From positions 1-8,234 of the forward strand of contig UREB01000067.1 in NCBI GenBank assembly GCA_900546685.1: a stretch of DNA of 8,234 nt. Reading direction: 5' to 3'. Below, one piece after another: positions 1-5,945 of this stretch; position 1 is the stretch's first letter, and each line of letters begins with the position of its first letter. The notes under the pieces are model-generated. The model made no database searches. It had not been told where the DNA came from and saw only the letters and a program-made list of their open reading frames with translations. A program made the position numbers and the translations under genes. The DNA is from an uncultured Eubacteriales bacterium (lineage in GTDB: Bacteria > Bacillota > Clostridia > Christensenellales > QAND01).

Positions 1-1
1 G

Positions 2-310
2 GTTGTCTTTGCGCTGGAGGCCATCCAAGATCCCGTCTCCCTCTTCGAGCCGGTGTACCATGATGGCAACGACGCCATGTTTGTAATGGATCAGGTTTCG
101 GATGAAAAGAATAAGCAGGAAAACTGGCTGGAAACCATCGCCCTGTCCCAGGCCTTGCAGCGCCTGGCCGAGAGGGAACAGAATATCATCTATCTTCGCT
201 ATTTCAAAGGACGCACACAGATGGAGGTAGCCGAGGAGATCGGCATCAGCCAGGCCCAGGTATCCCGCCTGGAAAAATGCGCGCTTCATCGATTGAAAAC
301 ACAGATGTAA
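2..310 (+). CDS. sigG: RNA polymerase sporulation sigma factor SigG (3' part)
   Basis: This is the C-terminal 102 residues of the forespore-specific sigma factor SigG; the gene begins outside the window (full proteins are about 260 residues). SigG directs RNA polymerase to late forespore genes such as those for spore DNA protection and germination. The visible part starts in region 3, with the segment ALEAIQDPVSLFEP followed by a VMDQVSDE stretch that is very characteristic of SigG. It ends in region 4, where a helix-turn-helix (visible residues about 72-92, TQMEVAEEIGISQAQVSRLE) would read the -35 element. The helix-turn-helix is almost identical to what is known for Bacillus SigG, and the following ylmC-like and ylmD genes match the Bacillus sigG neighbourhood. 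SigF is the nearest alternative but fits the region 3 sequence less well. The TAA stop is directly followed by a terminator. Confidence 0.93.
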   Translation, partial: VVFALEAIQDPVSLFEPVYHDGNDAMFVMDQVSDEKNKQENWLETIALSQALQRLAEREQNIIYLRYFKGRTQMEVAEEIGISQAQVSRLEKCALHRLKTQM

Positions 311-332
311 AAGGCCCGAAAGGGCCTTTTTT
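309..332 (+). terminator. Intrinsic terminator after sigG
   Basis: A 9-bp perfect stem (AAAAGGCCC at 309-317 with GGGCCTTTT at 322-330) closes a GAAA tetraloop and runs into six T residues (327-332). It begins inside the sigG stop codon, so it ends the sigG transcript almost at once and separates it from the next gene. Confidence 0.9.
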
Positions 333-395
333 CATGCGCCTTCGGGATACCTCCCCTGCTTTCGGCATACAACTGAAAGGAAAGGGGTCGTTGGA

Positions 396-653
396 ATGGA
401 ACGTTTTAGCGATTTATGCCGAAAGGATGTTATCAATATCTGTGATGGGCAGTGCCTGGGGCAGGTCAGCGATCTGGCGCTGGATTGGTGCAAGGGCACC
501 ATTATAGGGCTCATCGTGCCCTATTCGGAAAAAGGCGGCTTGTTTCGGCGAAGGGAAGAAATGTGCATCCCACTGGAATGCATCACGCGCGTAGGCCGGG
601 ACATTGTGCTGGTAGAGCTGCGCCATATGCAGGGATACATCATACAGGATTAG
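396..653 (+). CDS. ylmC: YlmC/YmxH family sporulation protein (PRC-barrel)
   Basis: A small protein of 85 residues in the YlmC/YmxH family, which has a single PRC-barrel fold and is common in endospore formers. The biochemical role is not known. Visible hallmarks are the start MERFSDLCRKDVINICDG, the segment LGQVSDLALD (residues 21-30), a central GTIIGLIVP strand and a positively charged loop (FRRREE, 50-55) before IPLECITRVGRDIVLVEL. Length is typical of the family. The ATG is preceded by a purine-rich site (AAAGGAAAGGGG, 376-387) at 8 bases. In Bacillus, ylmC also lies close downstream of sigG and upstream of ylmD, so synteny supports the call; the paralogue YmxH cannot be ruled out from sequence alone. 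It lies between the sigG terminator and the nrdR promoter and may be its own transcription unit. No convincing promoter was found in the 63 bases before it. Confidence 0.85.
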   Translation: MERFSDLCRKDVINICDGQCLGQVSDLALDWCKGTIIGLIVPYSEKGGLFRRREEMCIPLECITRVGRDIVLVELRHMQGYIIQD

Positions 654-683
654 TTTTCAACTGCCTACAGGATATGGTATAAT
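654..683 (+). promoter_or_regulatory. Housekeeping (SigA-type) promoter before nrdR
   Basis: A perfect TATAAT (678-683) is preceded by TG at 675-676, which makes an extended -10. TTTTCA at 654-659 matches the -35 consensus at four of six positions with an 18-base spacer. A transcript would start near 690, about 30 bases before the nrdR ATG. No later promoter is apparent up to the terminator after the histidine kinase, so this site probably drives four genes. Confidence 0.75.
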
Positions 684-719
684 ACAATAATTCCTAAGAA
701 AACGGAGCTGGAATACCCA

Positions 720-1175
720 ATGAAATGTATTTATTGTGAGCATCCGGAAAGCAAAGTGGTGGATTCCCGGCCCACCGACGAAGGCACGGTGATCCGCCGG
801 CGGCGCGAATGCCTCAAATGTGGCAAACGATTTACCACCTATGAAAAGGTGGAGCAGACGCCGGTGCTTGTCATCAAAAAAGACGGCCGCAGGGTCATGT
901 TCGATCCGGAGAAGATCCGTACCGGCATGCTCAAGGCCACGGAAAAACGCCCGGTTTCCATCGAACAGATCGATAAGATTGTGGAAAATATCGAAAAAAC
1001 CATCTACAATTCGCTCGAGCGCGAAGTGGCTAGTGAGCGCATCGGGGAGTTGGTCATGGAAGGGCTCAAGCAGCTTGATCCCGTAGCCTATGTGCGCTTT
1101 GCCTCGGTGTACCGTCAGTTTACCGATATAGATACCTTCAAACGCGAGCTGGAAAAGCTTTTGGAGGAAAAATGA
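720..1175 (+). CDS. nrdR: Transcriptional repressor NrdR
   Basis: NrdR is the ATP/dATP-sensing repressor of ribonucleotide reductase genes. The 151-residue protein has the expected two-part build. An N-terminal zinc ribbon carries four cysteines (C3, C6, C31, C34), with the signature MKCIYC and a RRRRECLKCGKRFTTYE segment that contacts DNA. An ATP-cone domain follows, from about residue 49 (VLVIKKDGRRVMFDPEKI) to 139, and ends in the typical VRFASVYRQFTDIDTF motif. Length and all motifs match the family, so the gene appears intact. The ATG lies 12 bases after a GGAG (704-707) and about 30 bases downstream of the predicted transcription start. Its stop is followed directly by ylmD. No NrdR box could be recognised over its own promoter, so autoregulation is not supported by the sequence. 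Confidence 0.97.
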   Translation: MKCIYCEHPESKVVDSRPTDEGTVIRRRRECLKCGKRFTTYEKVEQTPVLVIKKDGRRVMFDPEKIRTGMLKATEKRPVSIEQIDKIVENIEKTIYNSLEREVASERIGELVMEGLKQLDPVAYVRFASVYRQFTDIDTFKRELEKLLEEK

Positions 1176-1187
1176 CACAAGGAGGGG
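1163..1187 (+). promoter_or_regulatory. Two alternative ribosome binding sites for ylmD
   Basis: GGAGG at 1163-1167, inside the nrdR 3' end, sits 4 bases before an ATG at 1172 that overlaps the nrdR stop. A stronger AGGAGGGG at 1180-1187 sits 5 bases before an in-frame TTG at 1193. The second site has the better match and the better spacing, so the TTG start is preferred. Confidence 0.6.
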
Positions 1188-1192
1188 CTGCT

Positions 1193-2047
1193 TTGCATCA
1201 GACAGATCACGCTTTTGAGGCGTTTTTGCAAAAGACAGCGCACGGTTTTACGGCCCAGCAGCTGGGGCCGATGACGGCGCTGAGCATTCCCATGTTCGCC
1301 CAAACGGGGCTTGTCAGGGCCTGGTTTACCAACCGCCGTTACGGGCAGAGAGACGATCTAAAGCTATCCATCGCCCGCATGGGTGCGACGGATGAAATCG
1401 TGGATAATTTTCTTAAGGCGTTTGACTGCGCTGGGATAGACCCGCAGGACACCGTCATCGCCAACGCCCAGCACGGCACCGATGTGCTGCCGGCGGATGA
1501 AACGCACCGTGGTTGGGGGCTGTTTCATCTCTATACGGAAAACGATCCTGGGTTTGACGGCATGGTTACGGACCGGCGTAGTGTGGCGCTTGTGGCTACG
1601 CATGCGGATTGTACGCCGGTATACCTGTTGGATCCTGTGCACCATGCCATTGGCCTGTGCCATGCGGGCTGGCGCAGCACGGTAGGCGGCATGGTAACAA
1701 ACCTCATCGACGCCATGACGGCCATGTATCAGACCCGCCCGCAGGATCTGCTGGCGGCCATCGGCCCGCATATCGGCTCTTGCTGCTTTGAGGTGGACCC
1801 GCCTGTGGGGAAAGCATTTGCCGATGCGTTTCCTAAGGCAGGCTGTGTGTTGCCCGGCCAAAAACCCGGCAAACAACAGCTGGATCTGACCAGGGCTTCG
1901 GCCTATCAAATGTATCGCGCCGGCCTTTTGGGGGAAAACCTGACCATATCCGACGAATGCACTTGCTGCAATGGCGACCTGTTTTTTTCCTATCGCCGCG
2001 ATGGCAAGGCATGCGGGGCCATGGCCTCGTTTTTACAGCTTAGATAA
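1193..2047 (+). CDS. pgeF: YlmD/YfiH family purine nucleoside phosphorylase (formerly 'polyphenol oxidase')
   Basis: A member of the YfiH/LACC1 family (PF02578). Known members act on purine nucleosides (adenosine and inosine phosphorolysis, adenosine deamination, methylthioadenosine phosphorolysis). The older laccase name and an E. coli role in peptidoglycan editing (PgeF) also circulate. With the TTG start the protein has 284 residues, close to Bacillus YlmD. The metal-binding triad is visible: H94 in NAQHGTD, C140 in THADC and H157 in the hallmark CHAGWRSTVGG. A late ECTCC segment and FFSYRRDG close to the C-terminus are also typical. The TTG at 1193 is chosen because a strong Shine-Dalgarno site precedes it; an ATG at 1172 would add seven residues and overlap the nrdR stop. 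Either way it is translationally close to nrdR and shares its transcript. Confidence 0.93.
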   Translation: MHQTDHAFEAFLQKTAHGFTAQQLGPMTALSIPMFAQTGLVRAWFTNRRYGQRDDLKLSIARMGATDEIVDNFLKAFDCAGIDPQDTVIANAQHGTDVLPADETHRGWGLFHLYTENDPGFDGMVTDRRSVALVATHADCTPVYLLDPVHHAIGLCHAGWRSTVGGMVTNLIDAMTAMYQTRPQDLLAAIGPHIGSCCFEVDPPVGKAFADAFPKAGCVLPGQKPGKQQLDLTRASAYQMYRAGLLGENLTISDECTCCNGDLFFSYRRDGKACGAMASFLQLR

Positions 2048-2073
2048 ACAACGATAAAGGGGGAGAACGCCGC

Positions 2074-2775
2074 ATGGCGAAACAAAAGATTCTGGCCGTG
2101 GATGACGAACGGCATATCCTGGAACTGATTTCCTATAACCTGGCCGAAGCAGGCTACGAGGTGGAAACGGTGGAAACCGGCGAAGAGGCGCTGAGCAAAA
2201 CAGCGGAGTTTCATCCCGATTTGATTTTGCTGGATGTTATGCTGCCGGATATCGATGGGCTCCAGGTCTGCACCAGGCTCAAACGAGATCCGGATACCGC
2301 TGGCATTCCCGTCATCATGCTCACGGCCAGGGGCGATGAGATCGATAAGGTGCTGGGGCTGGAAATGGGCGCTGACGATTATGTGGTCAAGCCCTTTGGT
2401 GTTCGGGAGCTGGTAGCGCGTGTCAAGGCGCTGCTGCGCAGATCCGGTTCGCATAAGCAGGAGGAGCAGCCTACCCAGCTCTCCGCAGCCGGCATCACGC
2501 TGGATCTCACAACCTACCATGCCATGGCCGGAGGAGAGCGCTTGCAGCTTACTTTAAAGGAGTTTGAACTGCTGCGCACGCTGATCCAAAACAAAGGGCG
2601 TATCTTAAATCGGGATCAGCTGCTCAACAAGGTTTGGGGCTATGAGTATTTTGGGGAAACGCGCACTGTGGACGTTCATATTCGCCATCTGCGCCAAAAG
2701 CTAGGTGCTTTGGGACAGCATATCGAAACAGTGCGCGGCCTTGGCTATATGTTCAATGAATTGGAGAGAGAATGA
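2074..2775 (+). CDS. OmpR/PhoB-family response regulator
   Basis: A 233-residue DNA-binding response regulator. The receiver domain (about 4-120) has the acidic pair D10/D11, the phospho-acceptor D54 in LILLDVMLPDIDG, T84 in MLTAR and K106 in VVKPF, so all catalytic positions are present. A short linker rich in Q and E (127-137) leads to a winged-helix domain (about 140-228) with the usual LTLKEFELLRTL, RDQLLNKVWGY and RTVDVHIRHLRQKLG segments and a final ETVRGLGYMF. The closest familiar proteins are PhoP/PhoB of Gram-positive bacteria. No phosphate transport or phoU gene is in view, so the stimulus is not assigned. The ATG follows AAAGGGGGAG (2056-2065) by 8 bases. The gene overlaps its kinase partner by four bases, which implies coupled translation. 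Confidence 0.95.
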   Translation: MAKQKILAVDDERHILELISYNLAEAGYEVETVETGEEALSKTAEFHPDLILLDVMLPDIDGLQVCTRLKRDPDTAGIPVIMLTARGDEIDKVLGLEMGADDYVVKPFGVRELVARVKALLRRSGSHKQEEQPTQLSAAGITLDLTTYHAMAGGERLQLTLKEFELLRTLIQNKGRILNRDQLLNKVWGYEYFGETRTVDVHIRHLRQKLGALGQHIETVRGLGYMFNELERE

Positions 2776-4523
2776 AACGAAGGATTTTTATCGGCACAGC
2801 AGTCATCGCTGTGCTGATGACGTTTTTAGTGGGATATTTGGCCACGATGCGCATCAACAATGCCTCCGAGCACGCCGTACAGCAAAATTTGCTGACCAAT
2901 GCAAAAATCATCGCGGCTGAGCAGGATGAGGCGTCTATGCGCCATGCAGCGGATATCGTGGCCGAGGCCTCCGGTATGAATGTAACCCTGATTCTAAAGG
3001 ATGGCACCGTTTGGTATCGCCAGCCGGCGCTGGCAAGCGGCAGCCCAGAACAGAATCATCTGGAGCGTGAGGAGGTAAAGCAGGCATTTGAAACGGGCGT
3101 GGGCATTGCCCAGCGCCATTCCACGACCATGGACAGAACCATGAGCTATGTGGCAGTGGCCACCGAGGATGGCTCGATGGTGGTGCGCATGAGCATCCAG
3201 GTAGACGATATCCTGGCGGCAAACCGCCAAACGGCATGGGAAATATTTTTCCTGCTCACCGTATGCTTGGCAGGGCTGCTGGTGCTGTCTTGGCGGATGA
3301 CGACGGTGATCGTATCTCCCATCAATGAGATCACCTCCGTGGCAAAAGAATACGCCGATGGCCAGTACGGGCGAAAGATCCGTACCGATTACCGCGATGA
3401 AATAGGCGTGCTGGCGCATGCGTTTAATTCCATGTCCACAGCATTGGTGGAAACCAACGAAACGCTGGCTGCGGATAACGGCAAGCTTCAGGCCATCATG
3501 GAGGCCATGACAAACGGCGTCGTGGCGGTGGATTCCGATCTCAAAGTCATTATGACAAACTCCGCCGCGCGCCAAGTGCTGGGCATTGGCTGGTCCGCCG
3601 TGGGGCAGAGCTTGTTTGTCGCTACGGGCAAACAGGAATTGGAGAGCTTTTTTAAGCGTACGCTGGAAGGCACAAACAAAATCAGCGAGGAGATCACGCT
3701 TTCTTATGGCTTTGGCGTGACCAGACAAAAAAAGATTTTGCGCATCCGCGGCTCACGCCTACGGCAAAACGGCGTGACTACCGGCGCTGTGGCTGTGCTG
3801 GAGGATATCACAGAGCTAAAACGCCTGGAAAATATCCGTACCGAGTTTGCCGCCAATGTTTCACACGAATTAAAGACCCCGCTCACCAGCATCAAGGGCT
3901 TTGTGGAAACGCTGGAAAGCGGCGTGGACGATCCCGAGCATGCCAAGCGGTTTTTGCATATCATCTCCTCCGAAACAGACCGCCTAACGCGCTTGATTTC
4001 GGATATCCTGTATGTGTCCGAGCTGGAAAGCTATCGCCAAAGCGTGCCGGAGATTGTGGACGTGCTGCAAAAGGCCAGCGACGTAGTGGAGCTATTAAGC
4101 AAAAATGCGCAGAAAAAGCACATTGACCTTACCCTGGAGCAAGACCCCCATCACAGCGCCTTCTGCATGGGGGATGGGGATAAAGTGCAGCAGATGCTGA
4201 TGAATCTTGTGGCCAATGGCATCAACTATACGCCAGAGGGCGGGCAGGTAAAAATACAGCTGTCCTCCGATGAAAAGCAAGTAAAGATCGTCGTCAGCGA
4301 TACCGGCATTGGCATTGCGGAAAAGGATATTCCGCGGCTGTTCGAGCGCTTTTACCGCGTGGATAAAGGGCGCAGCCGCGCCACCGGCGGCACCGGGCTG
4401 GGGCTTGCCATTGTAAAGCATGTGGTAATGAGCATGAAAGGGGATATTCAGGTAAAAAGCGAAGTGGGCAAAGGCTCGTCGTTCATCGTAACGCTGCCAA
4501 AGGCAGATAAAACGGAAGCATAA
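2772..4523 (+). CDS. PhoR-like sensor histidine kinase (HAMP-PAS-HisKA-HATPase)
   Basis: A 583-residue membrane sensor kinase, cognate to the regulator just upstream (ATGA overlap; GGAG at 2763-2766). Order of parts: transmembrane segment about 6-25; an extracytoplasmic sensor of about 130 residues; transmembrane segment about 157-175; HAMP linker about 178-231; PAS domain about 240-345; HisKA dimerisation domain with phospho-acceptor H365 in VSHELKTPLTS; and a HATPase_c domain. The ATPase domain shows the N box (N478, N482), the G1 box DTGIGI (510-515), the F box LFERFYRVD (523-531) and the G2 box GGTGLGLAIV (539-548). This is the architecture of PhoR and WalK kinases. In the N box a glycine follows N482 where alanine is usual, probably a tolerated change. 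The gene is intact and ends a few bases before a bidirectional terminator. The ligand of the outer domain cannot be read from the sequence. Confidence 0.95.
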   Translation: MKRRIFIGTAVIAVLMTFLVGYLATMRINNASEHAVQQNLLTNAKIIAAEQDEASMRHAADIVAEASGMNVTLILKDGTVWYRQPALASGSPEQNHLEREEVKQAFETGVGIAQRHSTTMDRTMSYVAVATEDGSMVVRMSIQVDDILAANRQTAWEIFFLLTVCLAGLLVLSWRMTTVIVSPINEITSVAKEYADGQYGRKIRTDYRDEIGVLAHAFNSMSTALVETNETLAADNGKLQAIMEAMTNGVVAVDSDLKVIMTNSAARQVLGIGWSAVGQSLFVATGKQELESFFKRTLEGTNKISEEITLSYGFGVTRQKKILRIRGSRLRQNGVTTGAVAVLEDITELKRLENIRTEFAANVSHELKTPLTSIKGFVETLESGVDDPEHAKRFLHIISSETDRLTRLISDILYVSELESYRQSVPEIVDVLQKASDVVELLSKNAQKKHIDLTLEQDPHHSAFCMGDGDKVQQMLMNLVANGINYTPEGGQVKIQLSSDEKQVKIVVSDTGIGIAEKDIPRLFERFYRVDKGRSRATGGTGLGLAIVKHVVMSMKGDIQVKSEVGKGSSFIVTLPKADKTEA

Positions 4524-4526
4524 AAT

Positions 4527-4563
4527 ACCGCCGCAGGCGCTTAGTCTGCGGCGGTTGTATTTT
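4527..4563. terminator. Bidirectional terminator between kinase and GNAT genes
   Basis: A perfect 10-bp stem (ACCGCCGCAG at 4527-4536 with CTGCGGCGGT at 4546-4555) closes a 9-base loop. The plus strand continues into TTGTATTTT. The minus strand continues into TATTTTA, which is read after the hairpin when coming from the GNAT gene. The hairpin therefore probably ends both convergent transcripts, although neither T tract is long. Confidence 0.75.
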
Positions 4564-5056
4564 GGCGGCAAGGGATCAGAAACACTTCCAGATACAGCAT
4601 GCGATGATCTTGCGTTGAAACGGCTTTCGGGGCTTGGTCGCATTTCCCCCCAAAGGCCAGGGCAATCCGCCTGCTCGGCGTGTTGCGAATATCCACCGGA
4701 TAGCGCAGGGTGGCAATGCCCAGATGATCTGCATAGCGGAGCAGGGCGGAAAACGCTTGGCTGCCATAGCGCCGGCCCTGCGCTTCCCGCTTTAACCAAA
4801 GACCGGCTTCCGGCGCTGTTTGCAGATGGTGTAGGCTCACAAGGCCCAAAAAAGAGCCAAGGCATTCTATGGCAAATACGGCGTTGTCCTTTGCCGCTTT
4901 TTGCCATCGGCAGATGATTTTAGCGGTCTCGGCCCGGCTTTTCGGCGGCACAGCCTCCATATAACGGGCCACTTCTGCGGTAAAATATAAAAAGATGTCC
5001 TCGGTATGCTGACTGCCTACTGGCACAAGACATAGCTGTGAGTGATCATATCTCAT
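4541..5056 (-). CDS. GNAT family N-acetyltransferase (RimJ/RimL-like)
   Basis: A 171-residue protein on the minus strand, convergent with the kinase gene. The acetyl-CoA binding motif A is visible at about residues 85-105: GLWLKREAQGRRYGSQAF, where the RRYGS turn matches the family's R/Q-x-x-G-x pyrophosphate loop. A motif B region follows, with DIRNTPSRRIALAFGG (122-137); N125 and S128 are the usual conserved pair and the helix before the GG turn is typical of RimJ/RimL-type acetyltransferases. These enzymes acetylate protein N-termini or small amines; the substrate cannot be predicted. The start at 5056 was chosen because AGGAGG (5064-5069 on the minus strand) lies 7 bases upstream; a TTG seven codons earlier lies beyond that site. 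The last codons and the TAA stop lie inside the terminator hairpin. It is a single-gene unit with no functional link to its neighbours that can be seen. Confidence 0.85.
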   Translation of the reverse strand: MRYDHSQLCLVPVGSQHTEDIFLYFTAEVARYMEAVPPKSRAETAKIICRWQKAAKDNAVFAIECLGSFLGLVSLHHLQTAPEAGLWLKREAQGRRYGSQAFSALLRYADHLGIATLRYPVDIRNTPSRRIALAFGGKCDQAPKAVSTQDHRMLYLEVFLIPCRQNTTAAD

Positions 5057-5063
5057 GTTCCTT

Positions 5064-5069
5064 CCTCCT
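5064..5069 (-). promoter_or_regulatory. Ribosome binding site of the GNAT gene
   Basis: A perfect AGGAGG on the minus strand, 7 bases before the ATG that ends at 5056. It decides between this ATG and an upstream in-frame TTG at 5077. Confidence 0.85.
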
Positions 5070-5075
5070 ATGCTC

Positions 5076-5104
5076 AAAATAGCAGACGCCCGCCATCAAC
5101 ACAA
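5076..5104 (-). promoter_or_regulatory. Possible promoter of the GNAT gene
   Basis: On the minus strand TTGTGT (5099-5104) and TATTTT (5076-5081) are separated by 17 bases, with TG one base before the -10. The match to consensus is partial (three and four of six). The predicted transcript start would fall almost at the ribosome binding site, leaving a very short leader, so this is a tentative call. Confidence 0.3.
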
Positions 5105-5150
5105 GGAAAAGTTGATTAATTCGCCGCGTTTTGGCAAGGATAAAACCAAA

Positions 5151-5156
5151 AGGAGG
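5151..5156 (+). promoter_or_regulatory. Ribosome binding site of the membrane protein gene
   Basis: A perfect AGGAGG, 7 bases before the ATG at 5164. It rules out the in-frame TTG at 5131, which has no comparable site and would place this motif inside the coding sequence. Confidence 0.85.
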
Positions 5157-5163
5157 CGGAAGC

Positions 5164-5841
5164 ATGCCTGGTACTTTGAATCTTTATCTTTGCATGTTCT
5201 TATTGTGCGTAACGGGCGCCGTGTCCGGTCCGCTGCGGCGGGCGCGCATCCACCCGGCCGTGGCAGGCATATTTTGCCTTTTCACGATGTTCTTCTCTGT
5301 ATTTGAAGAGGTGCAGCTGTTGCCCCGCCTGTATGTGAGCCCCGGCGGCTTTTTCATGCCGCTGGCAGGCGGTATTTTGCTGCTGGCCCAGGGGCCGCAG
5401 GGAAAACGCAGGTATGTGGGGGCCTATATAGTGCTCACCATGCTCATCGGCTTTTTGATGGGGCAGCTCACCGAATCGCTGACGGACGTATGGTTCCATG
5501 GAGCGCCATGGATCGTATTTTGCGCATGTATTGTTTCGGCATTGCTGTTTTGCGGAGAGCACCATACCGCGCTGACCTGTGCAATCCTAGGCTATTATGG
5601 GGCAGGGCTGTTGGGCTATTTGCTGGGCGTGCTGCCCCAGGCTTGGGGCTCCATGACCCTGGGCAGCGGACAGGATGCGCTGCCCTGTGCGCTGGTTGTG
5701 CCTGTTATGCTGGCATTGTGCGAAGTCATTCGTTTATGCTCCGGGCTGCTGCGACGCCGCAGGGAAAAAGGGCAGCGCCAAGCGCCGGCCCGCTTGGAGG
5801 AAGCCTCTATACCGACAGAGCCGGAGCATCAAAGCGCCTGA
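5164..5841 (+). CDS. Hypothetical polytopic membrane protein
   Basis: I do not recognise this 225-residue protein. It is strongly hydrophobic, with about six or seven likely membrane-spanning segments near residues 4-21, 31-49, 61-76, 86-104, 115-130, 136-157 and 175-194. A short positive stretch (RRARIH, 25-30) follows the first segment. The soluble tail begins with RRRREKGQRQ (197-206) and ends in an acidic, proline-containing sequence, so by the positive-inside rule the C-terminus is probably cytoplasmic. An E-E-V-Q sequence after the second segment and an EHH motif at 132-134 are the only charged residues close to membrane segments that stand out. The ATG at 5164 is fixed by a perfect AGGAGG. 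It is divergent from the GNAT gene and ends in its own terminator, so it appears to be transcribed alone. Transporter, sensor or sporulation roles are all open. Confidence 0.75.
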   Translation: MPGTLNLYLCMFLLCVTGAVSGPLRRARIHPAVAGIFCLFTMFFSVFEEVQLLPRLYVSPGGFFMPLAGGILLLAQGPQGKRRYVGAYIVLTMLIGFLMGQLTESLTDVWFHGAPWIVFCACIVSALLFCGEHHTALTCAILGYYGAGLLGYLLGVLPQAWGSMTLGSGQDALPCALVVPVMLALCEVIRLCSGLLRRRREKGQRQAPARLEEASIPTEPEHQSA

Positions 5842-5852
5842 GGCAGGGAGAA

Positions 5853-5887
5853 CGCCGTTTTGCAGATTGCAGAGCGGCGCTTTTTTT
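5853..5887 (+). terminator. Intrinsic terminator after the membrane protein gene
   Basis: A 12-bp stem runs from 5853-5864 to 5868-5879 (CGCCG pairs with CGGCG, then UUUUGCA with UGCAGAG through two G-U pairs) around a GAT loop. One C and seven T residues follow (5881-5887). Confidence 0.85.
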
Positions 5888-5893
5888 GTGTGG

Positions 5894-5923
5894 TTGGCGG
5901 GCGGGGCAAAAGCATGGTATAAT
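5894..5923 (+). promoter_or_regulatory. Housekeeping promoter for the DUF512-der unit
   Basis: A perfect TATAAT (5918-5923) with an extended -10 TG at 5915-5916 follows TTGGCG (5894-5899, four of six matches) after 18 bases. The core ATGGTATAATA is identical over 11 bases to the nrdR promoter. It begins just after the preceding terminator and lies 22 bases before the start codon. Confidence 0.75.
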
Positions 5924-5945
5924 AAACGGAACATTGGAGGGGAAT

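Noticed and set aside
345..372. GGATA and CATACAA separated by 16 bases before the ylmC-like gene, resembling a forespore (SigF/SigG) promoter
   Set aside because: Both halves match only in part and the spacing is slightly short for SigG. The sporulation context makes it tempting, but the sequence alone does not support a call.
667..682. Possible NrdR box over the nrdR promoter
   Set aside because: Alignment to the 16-base NrdR box consensus gives only about nine matches and the inner palindrome is broken, so it is no better than an AT-rich promoter would give by chance.
657..1178. 173-codon open frame on the minus strand opposite nrdR
   Set aside because: nrdR on the plus strand has full family motifs and a ribosome binding site. 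The antisense frame has no recognisable domain or binding site and follows from codon bias.
2994..3728. 244-codon open frame on the minus strand opposite the histidine kinase
   Set aside because: It mirrors the HAMP/PAS coding region and has no ribosome binding site or known motif.
4095..4907. 270-codon minus-strand frame across the kinase end, terminator and GNAT gene
   Set aside because: It crosses a strong terminator hairpin and runs in a different frame over both real genes, with no recognisable motif.
5490..5945. 152-codon N-terminal extension of the DUF512 gene
   Set aside because: It overlaps the membrane protein gene in another frame and contains a terminator and a promoter. The ATG at 5946 has a strong ribosome binding site and begins the expected PDZ-like domain.
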